Below are positions 8,949 through 18,645 of a stretch of DNA of 61,159 nt, piece by piece. The DNA comes from Sutterella wadsworthensis (GTDB taxonomy: Bacteria > Pseudomonadota > Gammaproteobacteria > Burkholderiales > Burkholderiaceae_F). Each line of letters begins with the position of its first letter. Position 1 is the first letter of the stretch. Location: positions 1 through 61,159 of the forward strand of contig NZ_QNRV01000016.1 in assembly GCF_003315195.1 (NCBI RefSeq), given 5' to 3'. A program made the translations under genes and the position numbers. The notes under the pieces were generated by a model that had not been told where the DNA came from, made no database searches, and saw only the letters and a list, made by a program, of their open reading frames with translations.

Positions 8949-9920
8949 ATGCTTGAAGCCTTCCTCAATTCACTTGGCTGCGTGTTGACGATGTCGCTCC
9001 TTGCTGGGGCTGGTTACTACACCGCCTCTCGCGGTTGGTACGACCAGAATTCTCAGCAGCTCATTGCCCGCTTGGTAACCTTTCTTTCGTTGCCCTGCTA
9101 TCTCTTTGCCAGCGTATCCGAACGACTTACCCACGATGAACTTCTGTCGCTCGCGAGTGCAATGATTATTCCCTTTGCCTCAATATGGCTCGTCTTCTTC
9201 ACGAGCCGCGCTGCTGCACACATCTTCCGGATAGAAAGAGTTCATTCCGGTGTTTTTTCCTCGGCCTACACCGCTTCGAACAACATGTTCATCGGCCTGC
9301 CGGTTTCCATTGCCCTTTTTGGTGAAGAAGCGGTGATTCCCACACTGCTTTATTTCTTTGCCAATACGACATTTTTCTGGACGATGGGCAACTACATGGA
9401 GTCCATTGACGGTGCGGTGCATGATCAGCGGCAGATTCCCAAGGTTTTTTCACTGACGACCATCAAACGGGTCTTCTCGCCCCCGCTGTGCGGCTTCCTG
9501 CTGGCGATTGTTCTGCTTCTGCTCGACTGGCATATGCCCGCGCCCATCATGAGCGCAGCGAAATACATGGGCGGCATCACTACACCGCTCGCATTGGTCT
9601 TCATTGGCCTCATGATTTATCGCATCGGCATACGCAACATCGAATTCTCCAAAGATCTGATGGTGGCATTGTGCGGGCGCTTCGTTATCAGTCCTTTGAT
9701 GTGTCTGAGCTTCACGATGCTCTTGCCGGTTGGACTGCCTGAACTTTATGCCAAGGTGTATGTCATTCAGGCCGCACTGCCCTGCATCACACAAATTGCA
9801 GTCCTTGCAAAATATCATCACGCAGATGTCGAATACGCAACAACCTGCGTAGCATCAACGACGTTATTAGCTGCCATAACGCTGCCCATTTGGATGATGA
9901 TTCTCACAGCGATTTATTAA
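8949..9920 (+). CDS. AEC (auxin efflux carrier) family transporter
   Basis: 323 residues from the ATG at 8949 (MLEAFLNSLG). An upstream in-frame extension to 8775 is possible, but that segment is not membrane-like and overlaps a hairpin, so it was rejected. About ten hydrophobic segments are arranged as two five-helix halves, with the family's SAYTASNNMFIGLPV in the first half and AALPCITQIAVLAKYH in the second. Family members move carboxylates such as malate or malonate, or amino acids; the substrate is not deducible here. Confidence 0.8.
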   Translation: MLEAFLNSLGCVLTMSLLAGAGYYTASRGWYDQNSQQLIARLVTFLSLPCYLFASVSERLTHDELLSLASAMIIPFASIWLVFFTSRAAAHIFRIERVHSGVFSSAYTASNNMFIGLPVSIALFGEEAVIPTLLYFFANTTFFWTMGNYMESIDGAVHDQRQIPKVFSLTTIKRVFSPPLCGFLLAIVLLLLDWHMPAPIMSAAKYMGGITTPLALVFIGLMIYRIGIRNIEFSKDLMVALCGRFVISPLMCLSFTMLLPVGLPELYAKVYVIQAALPCITQIAVLAKYHHADVEYATTCVASTTLLAAITLPIWMMILTAIY

Positions 9921-10462
9921 GCAAAAAAATACCAGCGCTTCAAGTTAACATAAGCCTCATTCGCCAGCGCCTGTGCTTAATTAAGCTGACTCTCTCAAAA
10001 GAGAAAAGCACACTCCTTGGCAAGGCGTTTTCATTTCGTATAAATGAAAACAAACATTATTACTGTATTAGGAATGTATTCATTAAACATCCTAGATGAG
10101 AACTTCTATAGCACCCTCATACATTGGATGTCGTCCATTGATTCCCAGAGTACTCTAGGCTTTAAAAATACAAGTAAATCATTATATTAAGCCTTACCGA
10201 AATCAGGGCGGAACTGATTAATTTATCTATTTCATACTTCAGCCTTCCAGCTTATTATTTATTTTTTTGTGCAGTAAAAAAAGAATACACAATCAATACC
10301 TATTAACTTGATAAACAAATAATTATAGGAAATTTTGTTTATCTATTACATCAGATTTGATTTTCAATATTCAGATTTCACCGAATTGAAATCAATTCTT
10401 TATCGCAATGAAAAGCTCGACAGGTACATTTGACTTGTTTCTAAACAGGGGGCTTTTCAGGC
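9921..10462. other. AT-rich intergenic region with two perfect dyads, no gene seen
   Basis: This 542-bp stretch is clearly more AT-rich than its neighbours and holds no credible coding frame. It contains a 9-bp perfect hairpin, TTTTCATTT-CGTAT-AAATGAAAA, at 10028-10050, and a 10-bp perfect inverted repeat, GATAAACAAA at 10310-10319 with TTTGTTTATC at 10334-10343. The second lies about 120 bp before the ABC operon and is a candidate operator. The AGGGGG at about 10447-10452 is the ribosome site of the next gene. Confidence 0.5.
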
Positions 10463-11632
10463 ATGCCCAGTGCAGTCACCATCAAACGACTCAAAAAAGT
10501 TGTCGGCGGTAAATCCATTCTCAAATCCATTGATCTTGCTGTGCGTCCGGGTGAATTTCTCACATTGGTCGGACCTTCCGGCTGCGGCAAATCCACGCTG
10601 CTGCGGGTTATCTCAGGCCTCACAGAATTCACCAGCGGCTCTGTCCTGATCGATGACAAAGAGGTTTCCGAGCTTGCACCTCGCGAACGCGGTGTTGCAA
10701 TGGTGTTTCAATCTTATGCGCTCTATCCGCATATGAGCGTTGCGGAAAACATCGCTACACCGCTCAATATGGCAGAACTGTCCTCGCTTGAGCGTGCGCC
10801 TTTGATTGGCCGCTTGTTCGGCGCCGAAAAACGACGCTCCATTGAGGATCGCGTCAGAGCTGCAGCCAGACTTGTTGAACTTGAACCATACCTTCAAATG
10901 AAGCCGAGTCAGCTCTCAGGCGGTCAACGCCAACGCGTAGCCATTGCCCGAGCCATGGTACGCAGACCCGGTGTTTTCTTGATGGATGAACCGCTTTCAA
11001 ATCTTGATGCCAGACTGCGCACCCATATGCGAGGCAAGATTGCCGAGCTGCACCAACGGCTGGGAGCCACCTTCATCTACGTCACACATGATCAGTCGGA
11101 AGCCATGACGCTTTCAGACCGAATCGCTCTCATGATGGAAGGCGAGATCATCCAGCTGGGCACACCCGACGAACTTTATGAACGCCCGGACAATATCCGT
11201 GTAGCTAAATTCATCGGCAGTCCTGAAATAAATCTTCTGCCGGCTTTAGTGAGAAGCGGTCGTTTGATTTTCAATGGTCAGGCAACCGCTCTGCGTATCG
11301 CTTCTCCGGATAGTACCGTCACAATCGGTATCCGTGCACAGCGAGTGCACACCGCAGATGTTGATGCAGACGGACCGCTCATTCAACTGACAGTGCATCG
11401 AGAAGAAACGCTCGGCGAAGATGTTCTGCTCTACGGTGAAACCGCAGTCGATGGAAGGTCATATCCGTTTGTTGCCCGAGCATCTGCCAAACAGACTTAT
11501 CAACTGCGCAAAGAAAGCAGCTCTTGGAACAAGCCCATCCTGCTGGAAGCTGCGTCTTCGGGCGTATTGGTGTTTGATGAGCAAGGTGAGCGCATTGTCT
11601 CCCGTCTGAACGGTATGCAGGAGGCCGCATGA
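10463..11632 (+). CDS. ABC importer ATPase, UgpC/MalK-like
   Basis: 389 residues. Walker A GPSGCGKSTLL (about residues 36-46), Q-loop VFQSYALYPHMSV, signature LSGGQRQRVAIARA, Walker B VFLMDEPLSNLDA, switch His in YVTHDQSEA, and a C-terminal OB/MOBE-type regulatory domain typical of the UgpC/MalK group that powers sugar and glycerophosphate importers. It is the first gene of a six-gene operon; its stop overlaps the next start by four bases (ATGA). An insert of about 20 residues after MAELSS is longer than in MalK. Confidence 0.93.
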   Translation: MPSAVTIKRLKKVVGGKSILKSIDLAVRPGEFLTLVGPSGCGKSTLLRVISGLTEFTSGSVLIDDKEVSELAPRERGVAMVFQSYALYPHMSVAENIATPLNMAELSSLERAPLIGRLFGAEKRRSIEDRVRAAARLVELEPYLQMKPSQLSGGQRQRVAIARAMVRRPGVFLMDEPLSNLDARLRTHMRGKIAELHQRLGATFIYVTHDQSEAMTLSDRIALMMEGEIIQLGTPDELYERPDNIRVAKFIGSPEINLLPALVRSGRLIFNGQATALRIASPDSTVTIGIRAQRVHTADVDADGPLIQLTVHREETLGEDVLLYGETAVDGRSYPFVARASAKQTYQLRKESSSWNKPILLEAASSGVLVFDEQGERIVSRLNGMQEAA

Positions 11633-12561
11633 GCACTGTGCTTACAGCCGAAAAAATGCACATTCAAGACGCTCCGCGCAGACTTCGTTTCTGGCGGCCT
11701 GATGCTGCGGCAAAGACTTTCACGCTGCCGGCGTGGGCGTTAATCGTATTGACACTGATTGCGCCCATCACGATTGTGATTGTGATGAGTTTCACAGACT
11801 ATCAGTTAGGCAACACAGAAGTCCGCTGGGTGGGATTGGAGAACTACTCCACGTTGGTTCTTGGAGACGACTTCCTGCGAGCATTAAAAAACACCGTTCT
11901 GTATGCCGTACTGACAGTCCCTGCCTCGGTCTTTGTCGGACTCATGCTCGCTCTATTGGTCAATCAGGTCAAAATCGGCAGTCGTGTCTATCGAGCGCTC
12001 TTCTTTCTGCCTGTTGCTTCCACCTTGGTCGCCATGGCCATCGTTTGGAAATATCTTCTTCACGACGCAATCGGTCCCATCAACCTCTTTCTGCGCTGGC
12101 TCGGTTTTGCAGGCATCCCTTTCTTTTCAAGTCCTGAATGGAGCATGTTTTCGCTTGCCATCATCGGTGTTTGGCAACTCGCCGGCTTCAACATGGTGCT
12201 TTTTTTAGCCGGTCTGACCGCGATTCCTTCGGAGATTCAAGACGCCGCCACACTTGACGGAGCAGATTCCTTCTGGCGACGCCTCTTTACCGTAACACTG
12301 CCGCTCCTTTCACCCACCATGCTCTTTGTCGTCACCACGAGCTCAATTACGGCTTTCAAGCTTTTTGATGCCGTCGCCGTGCTGACCAAGGGCGGACCTC
12401 AAGGCGCTACAGACGTTCTTCTCTATGCAACTTATCGCGAAGGTTTTGAAAACCTAAATACTGCCGGCGCCGCGGCAATGACTGTGGTCTTCCTCGTGAT
12501 CATCGTTGCTGCATCCTGGATCCAAGCACGAATTTCAGAAAAGCGGGTGTATTACAAATGA
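11629..12561 (+). CDS. ABC importer permease, UgpA-like
   Basis: 310 residues with six membrane segments after a 30-residue cytosolic lead. The permease EAA loop is visible as IQDAATLDGADSFWRRLFTVTLPLL. Resembles UgpA/MalF-type subunits of carbohydrate and glycerol-3-phosphate importers. Overlaps the ATPase gene upstream and the second permease downstream by four bases each, implying translational coupling and equal stoichiometry. Confidence 0.92.
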   Translation: MSTVLTAEKMHIQDAPRRLRFWRPDAAAKTFTLPAWALIVLTLIAPITIVIVMSFTDYQLGNTEVRWVGLENYSTLVLGDDFLRALKNTVLYAVLTVPASVFVGLMLALLVNQVKIGSRVYRALFFLPVASTLVAMAIVWKYLLHDAIGPINLFLRWLGFAGIPFFSSPEWSMFSLAIIGVWQLAGFNMVLFLAGLTAIPSEIQDAATLDGADSFWRRLFTVTLPLLSPTMLFVVTTSSITAFKLFDAVAVLTKGGPQGATDVLLYATYREGFENLNTAGAAAMTVVFLVIIVAASWIQARISEKRVYYK

Positions 12562-13409
12562 TGAAGATGCTTCTAAGCCGACAAAGTCCGGCATCTCCCC
12601 AGCAGCTCATTATCCACGCGCTGCTCCTCATTGCAGCCTTTATCACCCTGTTTCCATTTTATTGGATGGTCATCACTTCCTTTAAAACACCCAATGAAGT
12701 CTTTACAAGCGTGTTTCACTGGCTCCCGCAAGTTTGGAACGGCACTGAAAACTATCTTGCCGCCGTATCAAAAGCACCGATCTTCACCTTCATGCGAAAT
12801 GGCTTGATTGTCTGCTTCGGCGTTCTCACCTGCCAACTTTTGGTAGCCATTCCAACAGGCTGGGCATTAGCCCGTTATGACTTTCGCGGCAAAAAGTTAT
12901 TGTTTTTAATCGTTTTATTAGGACTTGCCGTCCCCATCCAAGCACCGGCCATTCCGCTTTTTATCGCACTGGCGACCTTTGATCTGCTTGACACATTCTT
13001 CGCCTTGATGTTTCCGTTCTTTTTGTCGGTCTTTGCAATCTTTCTCTTTCGTCAGGCCTTCAAGACATTTCCAGACGACATCGTGCTCGCTGCACGTCTG
13101 GACGGCATGAAGGAGTGGGAAATTCTCTGGCGGGTCGCGACCCCGAGCATCAAGCCGCAGATAGCCGCCTTTGCCGTCTTCTCCTTTGTTGCGCACTGGA
13201 ATGACCTTTATTGGCCGCTCATCGTAGTGACGAGTCCCGACATGGTGACTCCGCCGCTGGGCATGGCGCAGTTTTCCGATCCTGAAACAGGCACCAATTT
13301 CGGTGCGTTAATGGCGGCTGCCACTGTCATGGTGATCCCAGTTGTGCTCTTCTTCGCCGTGATGCAGCGGCATTTTATGGAAAGCGTTACGCAGTCGGGC
13401 ATCAAGTAA
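12558..13409 (+). CDS. ABC importer permease, UgpE-like
   Basis: 283 residues, six membrane segments, with the FPFYWMVITSFKTP opening and EAA loop (VLAARLDGMKEWEILWRVATPSIKP) typical of UgpE/MalG-type permeases. Pairs with the preceding UgpA-like subunit. Followed by 72 bp that carry a small hairpin (GGACAT/ATGTCC, 13446-13462), after which the binding-protein gene starts; such hairpins often set a separate mRNA level for the binding protein. Confidence 0.92.
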   Translation: MMKMLLSRQSPASPQQLIIHALLLIAAFITLFPFYWMVITSFKTPNEVFTSVFHWLPQVWNGTENYLAAVSKAPIFTFMRNGLIVCFGVLTCQLLVAIPTGWALARYDFRGKKLLFLIVLLGLAVPIQAPAIPLFIALATFDLLDTFFALMFPFFLSVFAIFLFRQAFKTFPDDIVLAARLDGMKEWEILWRVATPSIKPQIAAFAVFSFVAHWNDLYWPLIVVTSPDMVTPPLGMAQFSDPETGTNFGALMAAATVMVIPVVLFFAVMQRHFMESVTQSGIK

Positions 13410-13481
13410 AACGCCTGGCCGCACACTCATTCACAACCCGTTTTTGGACATTTTCGATGTCCGCATTTCAAGGAATACAAA

Positions 13482-14771
13482 ATGCCATTCAATCGTCGTC
13501 AGATGCTTCAACTCATGACTTCTTTGGCGGTTACCACGGCTTGTCCGGCCATGGCCTGGGAACCAGAGTCTCCCGTTGAGCTCGAACTTCTTCATGCGAT
13601 GCCTGGCCAGGACGCCTACTTTCGTCAGGTAGCGGAAGCCTTCACTGCTAAGAATCCTAAAATCCGCATCCGCTTCCGTGCTTCACCGGCCAACTATCCC
13701 GAAGCTCATCAAAGCATTCTTCGTGCAGCCATCACCAATAAGCTGCCCGACATTTATCACTCTGCCTGGATCTACTTCGAAGAGGCCGTCCGCCAGTTAA
13801 AAAAACGCAACGCCATCTGTGATGTCACCGACCTCTTTAAAGCGGAAGGCGATGCGTGGGCGCAAGAAAATTATTATCAAAGCATGATCGACATCGGTAC
13901 GGTGGACGGTCGGCTCTACGCACTCCCATTTGCCGCATCCACGCCGGTGTTCTTCTATAACGCCGATCTCGTGAAGGCTGCCGGCGGCGATCCGGACAAT
14001 TTCCCGACTGAATGGGAAGAAATCATTCGTTTGGGCAGTGCCATTAAAAAGTTGGGTAATGCGGACGGTATTTCTTTCGATGTTGAAGTATGGCCTGACG
14101 ATTGGCTCTGGCAGACGCTCATCCTTGAACAAGGCGGAAGCCTCATGGACAAGGACGGCAAGCACTGCGGCTTCAACAATGACTTTGGTCTCAACGCCAT
14201 GCGTCTGTGCCGCCGCATTGTGACCGAAGGCGGTATGACGATGCGCGACTATGAACAATCCAGACAGCAATTCGTCGCCGGAAAAATTGGCATTATTGCC
14301 TCCTCACCCAACGCAGCCCGTGCCTTTACGGATCTTGTCGGCAGCAAGTTCAAGCTCGGATGCCAGATTTATCCGCGTATGAACAAAGATCACGGCCGGC
14401 TCCCGACGGGCGGCAATGGCGGCATGATCTTGACTAAAGATCCGATCAAGCAGCGTGCCGCTTGGGAATATCTCAAATTCGCCTGCGGGCCAGAAGGACA
14501 GAAAATAGCCGTTTTGGGGTCCGGGTACATGCCGACCAACAAACTGGCTGAAAAGCCGGAATATCTGGGGGATTTCTACAAAAAAAATCCGCTCTGGTAC
14601 ACGCCGATTAAACAAATTCCTTTTGCGATGGGATGGCAAGGATATACCGGCAACAACGGATTCCGCATTTGGACGAAGCAGCGGGACATCATTGGCCTCG
14701 TGATGCGCGGCAGCATCACGCCGGAAGAAGGTGTGAGACAGATCGTTTCTGCCACGGAATCCCTCTTTTAA
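13482..14771 (+). CDS. ABC importer solute-binding protein, UgpB-like
   Basis: 429 residues. The N-terminus (FNRRQMLQ followed by a hydrophobic core and ..PAMAW) looks like a twin-arginine or Sec signal peptide, so the protein is periplasmic. The mature part belongs to the family-1 binding proteins; LPTGGNGGMIL followed by a late GYMPTNKLA closely parallels UgpB, which binds glycerol-3-phosphate and glycerophosphodiesters. AAGGAA precedes the ATG. The placement with a phosphatase and a PHP hydrolase suggests a phosphorylated or esterified ligand, which is inference. Confidence 0.88.
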   Translation: MPFNRRQMLQLMTSLAVTTACPAMAWEPESPVELELLHAMPGQDAYFRQVAEAFTAKNPKIRIRFRASPANYPEAHQSILRAAITNKLPDIYHSAWIYFEEAVRQLKKRNAICDVTDLFKAEGDAWAQENYYQSMIDIGTVDGRLYALPFAASTPVFFYNADLVKAAGGDPDNFPTEWEEIIRLGSAIKKLGNADGISFDVEVWPDDWLWQTLILEQGGSLMDKDGKHCGFNNDFGLNAMRLCRRIVTEGGMTMRDYEQSRQQFVAGKIGIIASSPNAARAFTDLVGSKFKLGCQIYPRMNKDHGRLPTGGNGGMILTKDPIKQRAAWEYLKFACGPEGQKIAVLGSGYMPTNKLAEKPEYLGDFYKKNPLWYTPIKQIPFAMGWQGYTGNNGFRIWTKQRDIIGLVMRGSITPEEGVRQIVSATESLF

Positions 14772-14789
14772 AAATTGAAAGCCACAACA

Positions 14790-15521
14790 ATGCCCGCTTT
14801 GCCTATGTCCTGGCCGAAACTTTTAATTCTCGACTGTGACGGCGTCCTCGTCGACAGTGAACCGCTTGCTTGTGAAGCGGATGCTGCAGCCGTGCAAATT
14901 TTCGGCACCAAAATGCTTTCCTCTGCGCAAGCCATGAAGCGTTTCACTGGCAAAAGCGCTGCGTATATGCGCGACGTTTTAACGCATGAATTTGGGGTGA
15001 CGGATATCGATGGTTGCATGCAAAAAAAGGACGACATTCTTTGGGAGCTGTACCGCGAAAAACTGCACACAACGCCTGGTCTCCTTGCTGCACTTCACAA
15101 ACTCCGCGAAGCGGGCATTGCACTCTGCGTAGCCTCCAACAGCGGCCATCAACGTCTTGAGCACACCTTTGCCGTCACAGATCTTAGAGCTTTTTTCGGC
15201 AACAACATCTTCAGCGCTGAAGATGTCGCTCACGGCAAACCGGCGCCCGATCTTCACCTCTATGCCGCAGCCCGAATGGGCTTTAAACCAACTGAGGCAT
15301 TAGTGATTGACGACAGTCCTTCCGGCATTGAAGGCGCTTCAGCAGCCGGCATTCGTTCACTCGGATTTATCGGCACCAACCGACTGGGAAAACCATGGGA
15401 AACCGCGCAGATGGCCGCTGGCGCTCAAGACCTGATCTCCAGCTTCGATGAACTTCTGCTGAAACTTGGACTTTGCGGCAAATTTCAATCCTGCACAAAT
15501 GACAATACTGCTTCCCTTTAA
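14790..15521 (+). CDS. HAD-family phosphatase (phosphoglycolate phosphatase/beta-PGM type)
   Basis: 243 residues from the ATG at 14790; a TTG five codons earlier is in frame but less likely. HAD motif I LILDCDGVLVDSE with two catalytic Asp, motif II CVASNSG, Lys motif (HGKPAPDLHLYAAA) and motif IV VIDDSPSGIEGA. Subclass with alpha-helical cap after motif I, which acts on small phosphosugars or phosphoglycolate. Starts 18 bp after the binding-protein gene and overlaps the PHP gene, so it belongs to the transport operon and probably dephosphorylates an imported or hydrolysed product. Confidence 0.85.
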   Translation: MPALPMSWPKLLILDCDGVLVDSEPLACEADAAAVQIFGTKMLSSAQAMKRFTGKSAAYMRDVLTHEFGVTDIDGCMQKKDDILWELYREKLHTTPGLLAALHKLREAGIALCVASNSGHQRLEHTFAVTDLRAFFGNNIFSAEDVAHGKPAPDLHLYAAARMGFKPTEALVIDDSPSGIEGASAAGIRSLGFIGTNRLGKPWETAQMAAGAQDLISSFDELLLKLGLCGKFQSCTNDNTASL

Positions 15522-16413
15522 TGAGGCCGGCCAATGGCTTCGTGGTTCTCTTCACTGCCACAGCACGAATTCGGACGGTGAGGTTCCGCCTGAACAAGTC
15601 GCAGCCCGCTATAAAGCCGAAGGCTACGACTTCATCTGCGTAACTGATCATTTTCGTCCCGAATTCAACTATCCCATCACCGATTTGTCGGTCTTTAACG
15701 ATGACGTGTTTCTGACGATTCCCTCTGCGGAACTCCACATCATGGCTACTTCTTATGGAAAGCTCTGGCACTTGACGGCTAATGGGCTGCCCGGGAACTT
15801 TCAGCCGCCCATGACAGACGAAACACCGGCACAGTATGCTCAACGCGCGGCGGATGCCGGTGCCTTTGTCAGTATCGTGCATCCAAGCTGGTATCAGCTA
15901 ACACTCGAAGATGCAGAAACGATAACCTGTGCACACGCCGTTGAGGTATGGAATGCCGGCTGTCAAATCATGCACAGCCGCGGCGACGGCGCTTATCTTT
16001 TGGACGGCCTGCTCGATCGAGGCCGCCACCTGCTTTGCACGGCAGTTGACGATATGCACGGACATCTGCCTGACTTTGCGCTCGCATGGGTCATGGTGAA
16101 AAGCTTAGAGCGCTCGCAGGCAGCCATCCTCTCCGCGTTGAAGCGCGGCGCTTTCTATTCGTCTGAAGGCCCGGAAATCAAGCATATGGCTCTGAACGGA
16201 CGAAAGCTCGTCATGCATACAAGCGCCGCATCCACCATTCTAGTAAACGGTCAAGGTTATACCAATGCCTTTAAAACAGGCGTCAACATAACGCACACTG
16301 AAATTGATCTTTCTGACTTTGACAGCCCTTGGTTCCGCGTCATCGTGACAGCACGCGACGGGCGGCACGCATGGTCCAATCCCTATTGGTTTGAAGACAT
16401 CGAAGCTCAATAA
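15499..16413 (+). CDS. PHP-domain metallohydrolase (CehA/McbA-like)
   Basis: 304 residues from ATG 15499, overlapping the HAD gene by 23 bp. PHP motifs are clear: RGSLHCHSTNSDGE (motif 1), FICVTDH (motif 2), a mid His in VSIVHPSWY, and CTAVDDMHG (late Asp/His motif). These bind two or three metals for phosphoester or ester hydrolysis; CehA-type relatives hydrolyse carbamates or other esters. No signal peptide, so cytoplasmic. In this operon it may cleave an imported diester before the HAD enzyme removes phosphate, the role UgpQ plays for E. coli ugp; that is inference. Confidence 0.8.
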   Translation: MTILLPFNEAGQWLRGSLHCHSTNSDGEVPPEQVAARYKAEGYDFICVTDHFRPEFNYPITDLSVFNDDVFLTIPSAELHIMATSYGKLWHLTANGLPGNFQPPMTDETPAQYAQRAADAGAFVSIVHPSWYQLTLEDAETITCAHAVEVWNAGCQIMHSRGDGAYLLDGLLDRGRHLLCTAVDDMHGHLPDFALAWVMVKSLERSQAAILSALKRGAFYSSEGPEIKHMALNGRKLVMHTSAASTILVNGQGYTNAFKTGVNITHTEIDLSDFDSPWFRVIVTARDGRHAWSNPYWFEDIEAQ

Positions 16414-16540
16414 ATGCTGTCAAAACCTTTCGAAAGGTGATCGATTATTCCATCAAGTGATTTCTGGTGAAAACATTTAACGCACCCAGCACACGATTGA
16501 TTGATCAGTCTTTTCGAGTCCTGCCCGACGAGGCAGGAAA

Positions 16541-16584
16541 CGGCCGACATTGGTATGGCGAAGCTCCGATGTCGGCCGTTTTTT
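16541..16584 (+). terminator. Terminator of the ABC-HAD-PHP operon
   Basis: 10-bp perfect stem CGGCCGACAT (16541-16550) with 16569-16578, followed by six T. A weaker hairpin (CCTGCC..GGCAGG) sits just before it. It separates the operon from the convergent ilvD gene. Confidence 0.9.
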
Positions 16585-16608
16585 CTTCTGGGTTAACTCT
16601 GCTGCTTT

Positions 16609-18273
16609 TTAAAGCGGTCGCAATACTGCGCCAGTGCAGCCGGAACTCACCTGTTTGGCGTAACGTGCCAAATAACCTGTCGTAACACGCGGCGTCCGAG
16701 GTTTCCAGGCTGCACGACGGCGGGCCAGCTCTTCATCGGAAACGTCAACCAAAATGCGGTTTGCAGGGATATCGATTTCAATCAAATCACCCTCCTCAAG
16801 AAGCGCAATTGGACCGCCAACGGCTGCCTCAGGCGAGACGTGACCGATGGCTGCACCGCGCGTTGCGCCCGAGAATCTTCCGTCCGTGATCAGCGCCACC
16901 GAACTGCCTAAGCCTGAGCCCATAATCGCCGAAGTGGGATTAAGCATCTCGCGCATGCCGGGTCCTCCGCGAGGACCTTCATAACGAATGACAACAACCT
17001 CTCCGGCCTTGATCTTCCCGCCGTAAATAGCACTGAGCGCATCTTCTTCGCAGTCGAAAACCCGCGCAGGCCCCTTATGATGCATCATTTCAGCGGCTAC
17101 TGCAGAGCGCTTGACAACGGAACCTTCCGGCGCCAAATTGCCTTTAAGCACCGCAATGCCGCCTTCCTTGGAAACCGGCCGCTCGATGGTGTGGATGATT
17201 TCTTCGTTCTTAATCTTTGCTCCGGCAATATTTTCGCCAACGGTCTTACCGGTGACCGTCAGACAATCTGTATGCAGGAAACCGAGTTTGGCGATTTCTG
17301 CCATGACCGCTCGGATGCCGCCCGCCTCATCAAGCTCTTCAATATAGTGATGGCCCGCAGGCGCAAGATGGCAGAGATTCGGCGTACGGCTGCTGATCTC
17401 ATTGGCGACGGACAGATCGAGGTCGATTCCGCATTCATGCGCAATTGCAGGCAGATGCAGCATGGAATTCGTCGAACATCCGAGCGCCATATCGATGGCC
17501 AGAGCATTCTCAAAAGCTTTGCGCGTCATGATATCTCGCGGCTTCAGGTCCCTTCGCACGAGTTCCATAATCTTTAAGCCCGTCTCTTTGGCCAGACGCA
17601 GGCGTGCCGAATGAACGGCGGGAATGGTGCCATTGCCGGGCGGCGCCAGTCCCAGAACCTCCGTGAGGCAGTTCATGGAATTCGCTGTGAACATACCTGA
17701 ACAAGACCCGCAGGTCGGACAGGCATTGTTCTCAAGATCAAGAAACTGTTCGGGCGTGATGCGATTTGTGCGGAAACGACTCACGCCTTCAGAAATGTCG
17801 GAATAGGACACTTTGCGGCCTTCAAAATGACCTGCAAGCATCGCACCGCCGCTCACAACAATTGAAGGAACGTTGAGTCGTGCAGCAGCCATCAAAAGTC
17901 CGGGGACATTCTTATCGCACGCAGCCACCAGCACAAGACCGTCGAAAGGATGTGCGATTGACATCGCCTCCGTCGAATCAGCAATCAATTCCCGAGAAAC
18001 GAGGGAATATTTCATGCCGACGTGTCCCATTGCCAATCCGTCGCAGACGGCAATTGCTGGAAAAACGATTGGCACGCCGCCTCCGAGCGCTACGCCTTGC
18101 TTCACCGCATCAACAATCTTGTCAAGATTCACGTGGCCCGGAACAATATCGTTCTTCGAACTCACAACACCGATCAATGGACGCCCAATCTCGTCGTCGC
18201 AAAGACCTAAAGCTTTTAAAAGAGCTCGCTGCGGTGCGGCGTTGACGCCGTCCTTCAAAGGTGCGCTTCTCAC
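16609..18273 (-). CDS. ilvD: Dihydroxy-acid dehydratase
   Basis: 554 residues from a GTG at 18273 ([24 protein letters not shown]). This start matches the family N-terminus and has AGGAG eight bases upstream, better than an in-frame ATG 39 bp earlier. The enzyme dehydrates dihydroxy acids in valine, isoleucine and leucine synthesis using an Fe-S cluster: Cys in ACDKNVPG and in [19 protein letters not shown], and the C-terminal [20 protein letters not shown]. It stands alone, without other ilv genes. Confidence 0.95.
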   Translation of the reverse strand: MRSAPLKDGVNAAPQRALLKALGLCDDEIGRPLIGVVSSKNDIVPGHVNLDKIVDAVKQGVALGGGVPIVFPAIAVCDGLAMGHVGMKYSLVSRELIADSTEAMSIAHPFDGLVLVAACDKNVPGLLMAAARLNVPSIVVSGGAMLAGHFEGRKVSYSDISEGVSRFRTNRITPEQFLDLENNACPTCGSCSGMFTANSMNCLTEVLGLAPPGNGTIPAVHSARLRLAKETGLKIMELVRRDLKPRDIMTRKAFENALAIDMALGCSTNSMLHLPAIAHECGIDLDLSVANEISSRTPNLCHLAPAGHHYIEELDEAGGIRAVMAEIAKLGFLHTDCLTVTGKTVGENIAGAKIKNEEIIHTIERPVSKEGGIAVLKGNLAPEGSVVKRSAVAAEMMHHKGPARVFDCEEDALSAIYGGKIKAGEVVVIRYEGPRGGPGMREMLNPTSAIMGSGLGSSVALITDGRFSGATRGAAIGHVSPEAAVGGPIALLEEGDLIEIDIPANRILVDVSDEELARRRAAWKPRTPRVTTGYLARYAKQVSSGCTGAVLRPL

Positions 18274-18645
18274 GGTGCTTTCTCCTGCTCGATATCGTGA
18301 TGCCAAATGCACTCAGCGTCGAATTCGACGAACAGCACCGAAATCAAAAGCATCAGTACTGCTGGGGTTCGTCGGCGACGCGTCTTTAAAGAGTACAAGT
18401 CGACAATAAACGCAACTTTTCAGTGTTATCCCTAACTTAATAAACAAAAATGCTTAGTTTTCAAGCATTTTTCCGTAACACCCTAGCAAGGAGGCGCTAG
18501 AAGTTTTGATTGAAAACAATTGATAATAACTATCAAACAAATCAATTAATAGTTTTTGTTCATATTTACAGCACCATCATGGTGAAAATGCGCATCAGTT
18601 TCGTGCAACAGCGTTTCGAATCCAAATCCTCACCAGAGCAGCAGA
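18274..18645. other. Intergenic, upstream of ilvD, no gene seen
   Basis: 372 bp with an AT-rich core at about 18420-18580. It should carry the ilvD promoter. No attenuator peptide rich in Val/Leu/Ile codons or strong terminator hairpin was recognised. Confidence 0.4.

Noticed and set aside
9890-10099. Possible 69-codon gene after the AEC transporter
   Set aside because: Overlaps the transporter end and a hairpin, no ribosome site, composition like AT-rich spacer.
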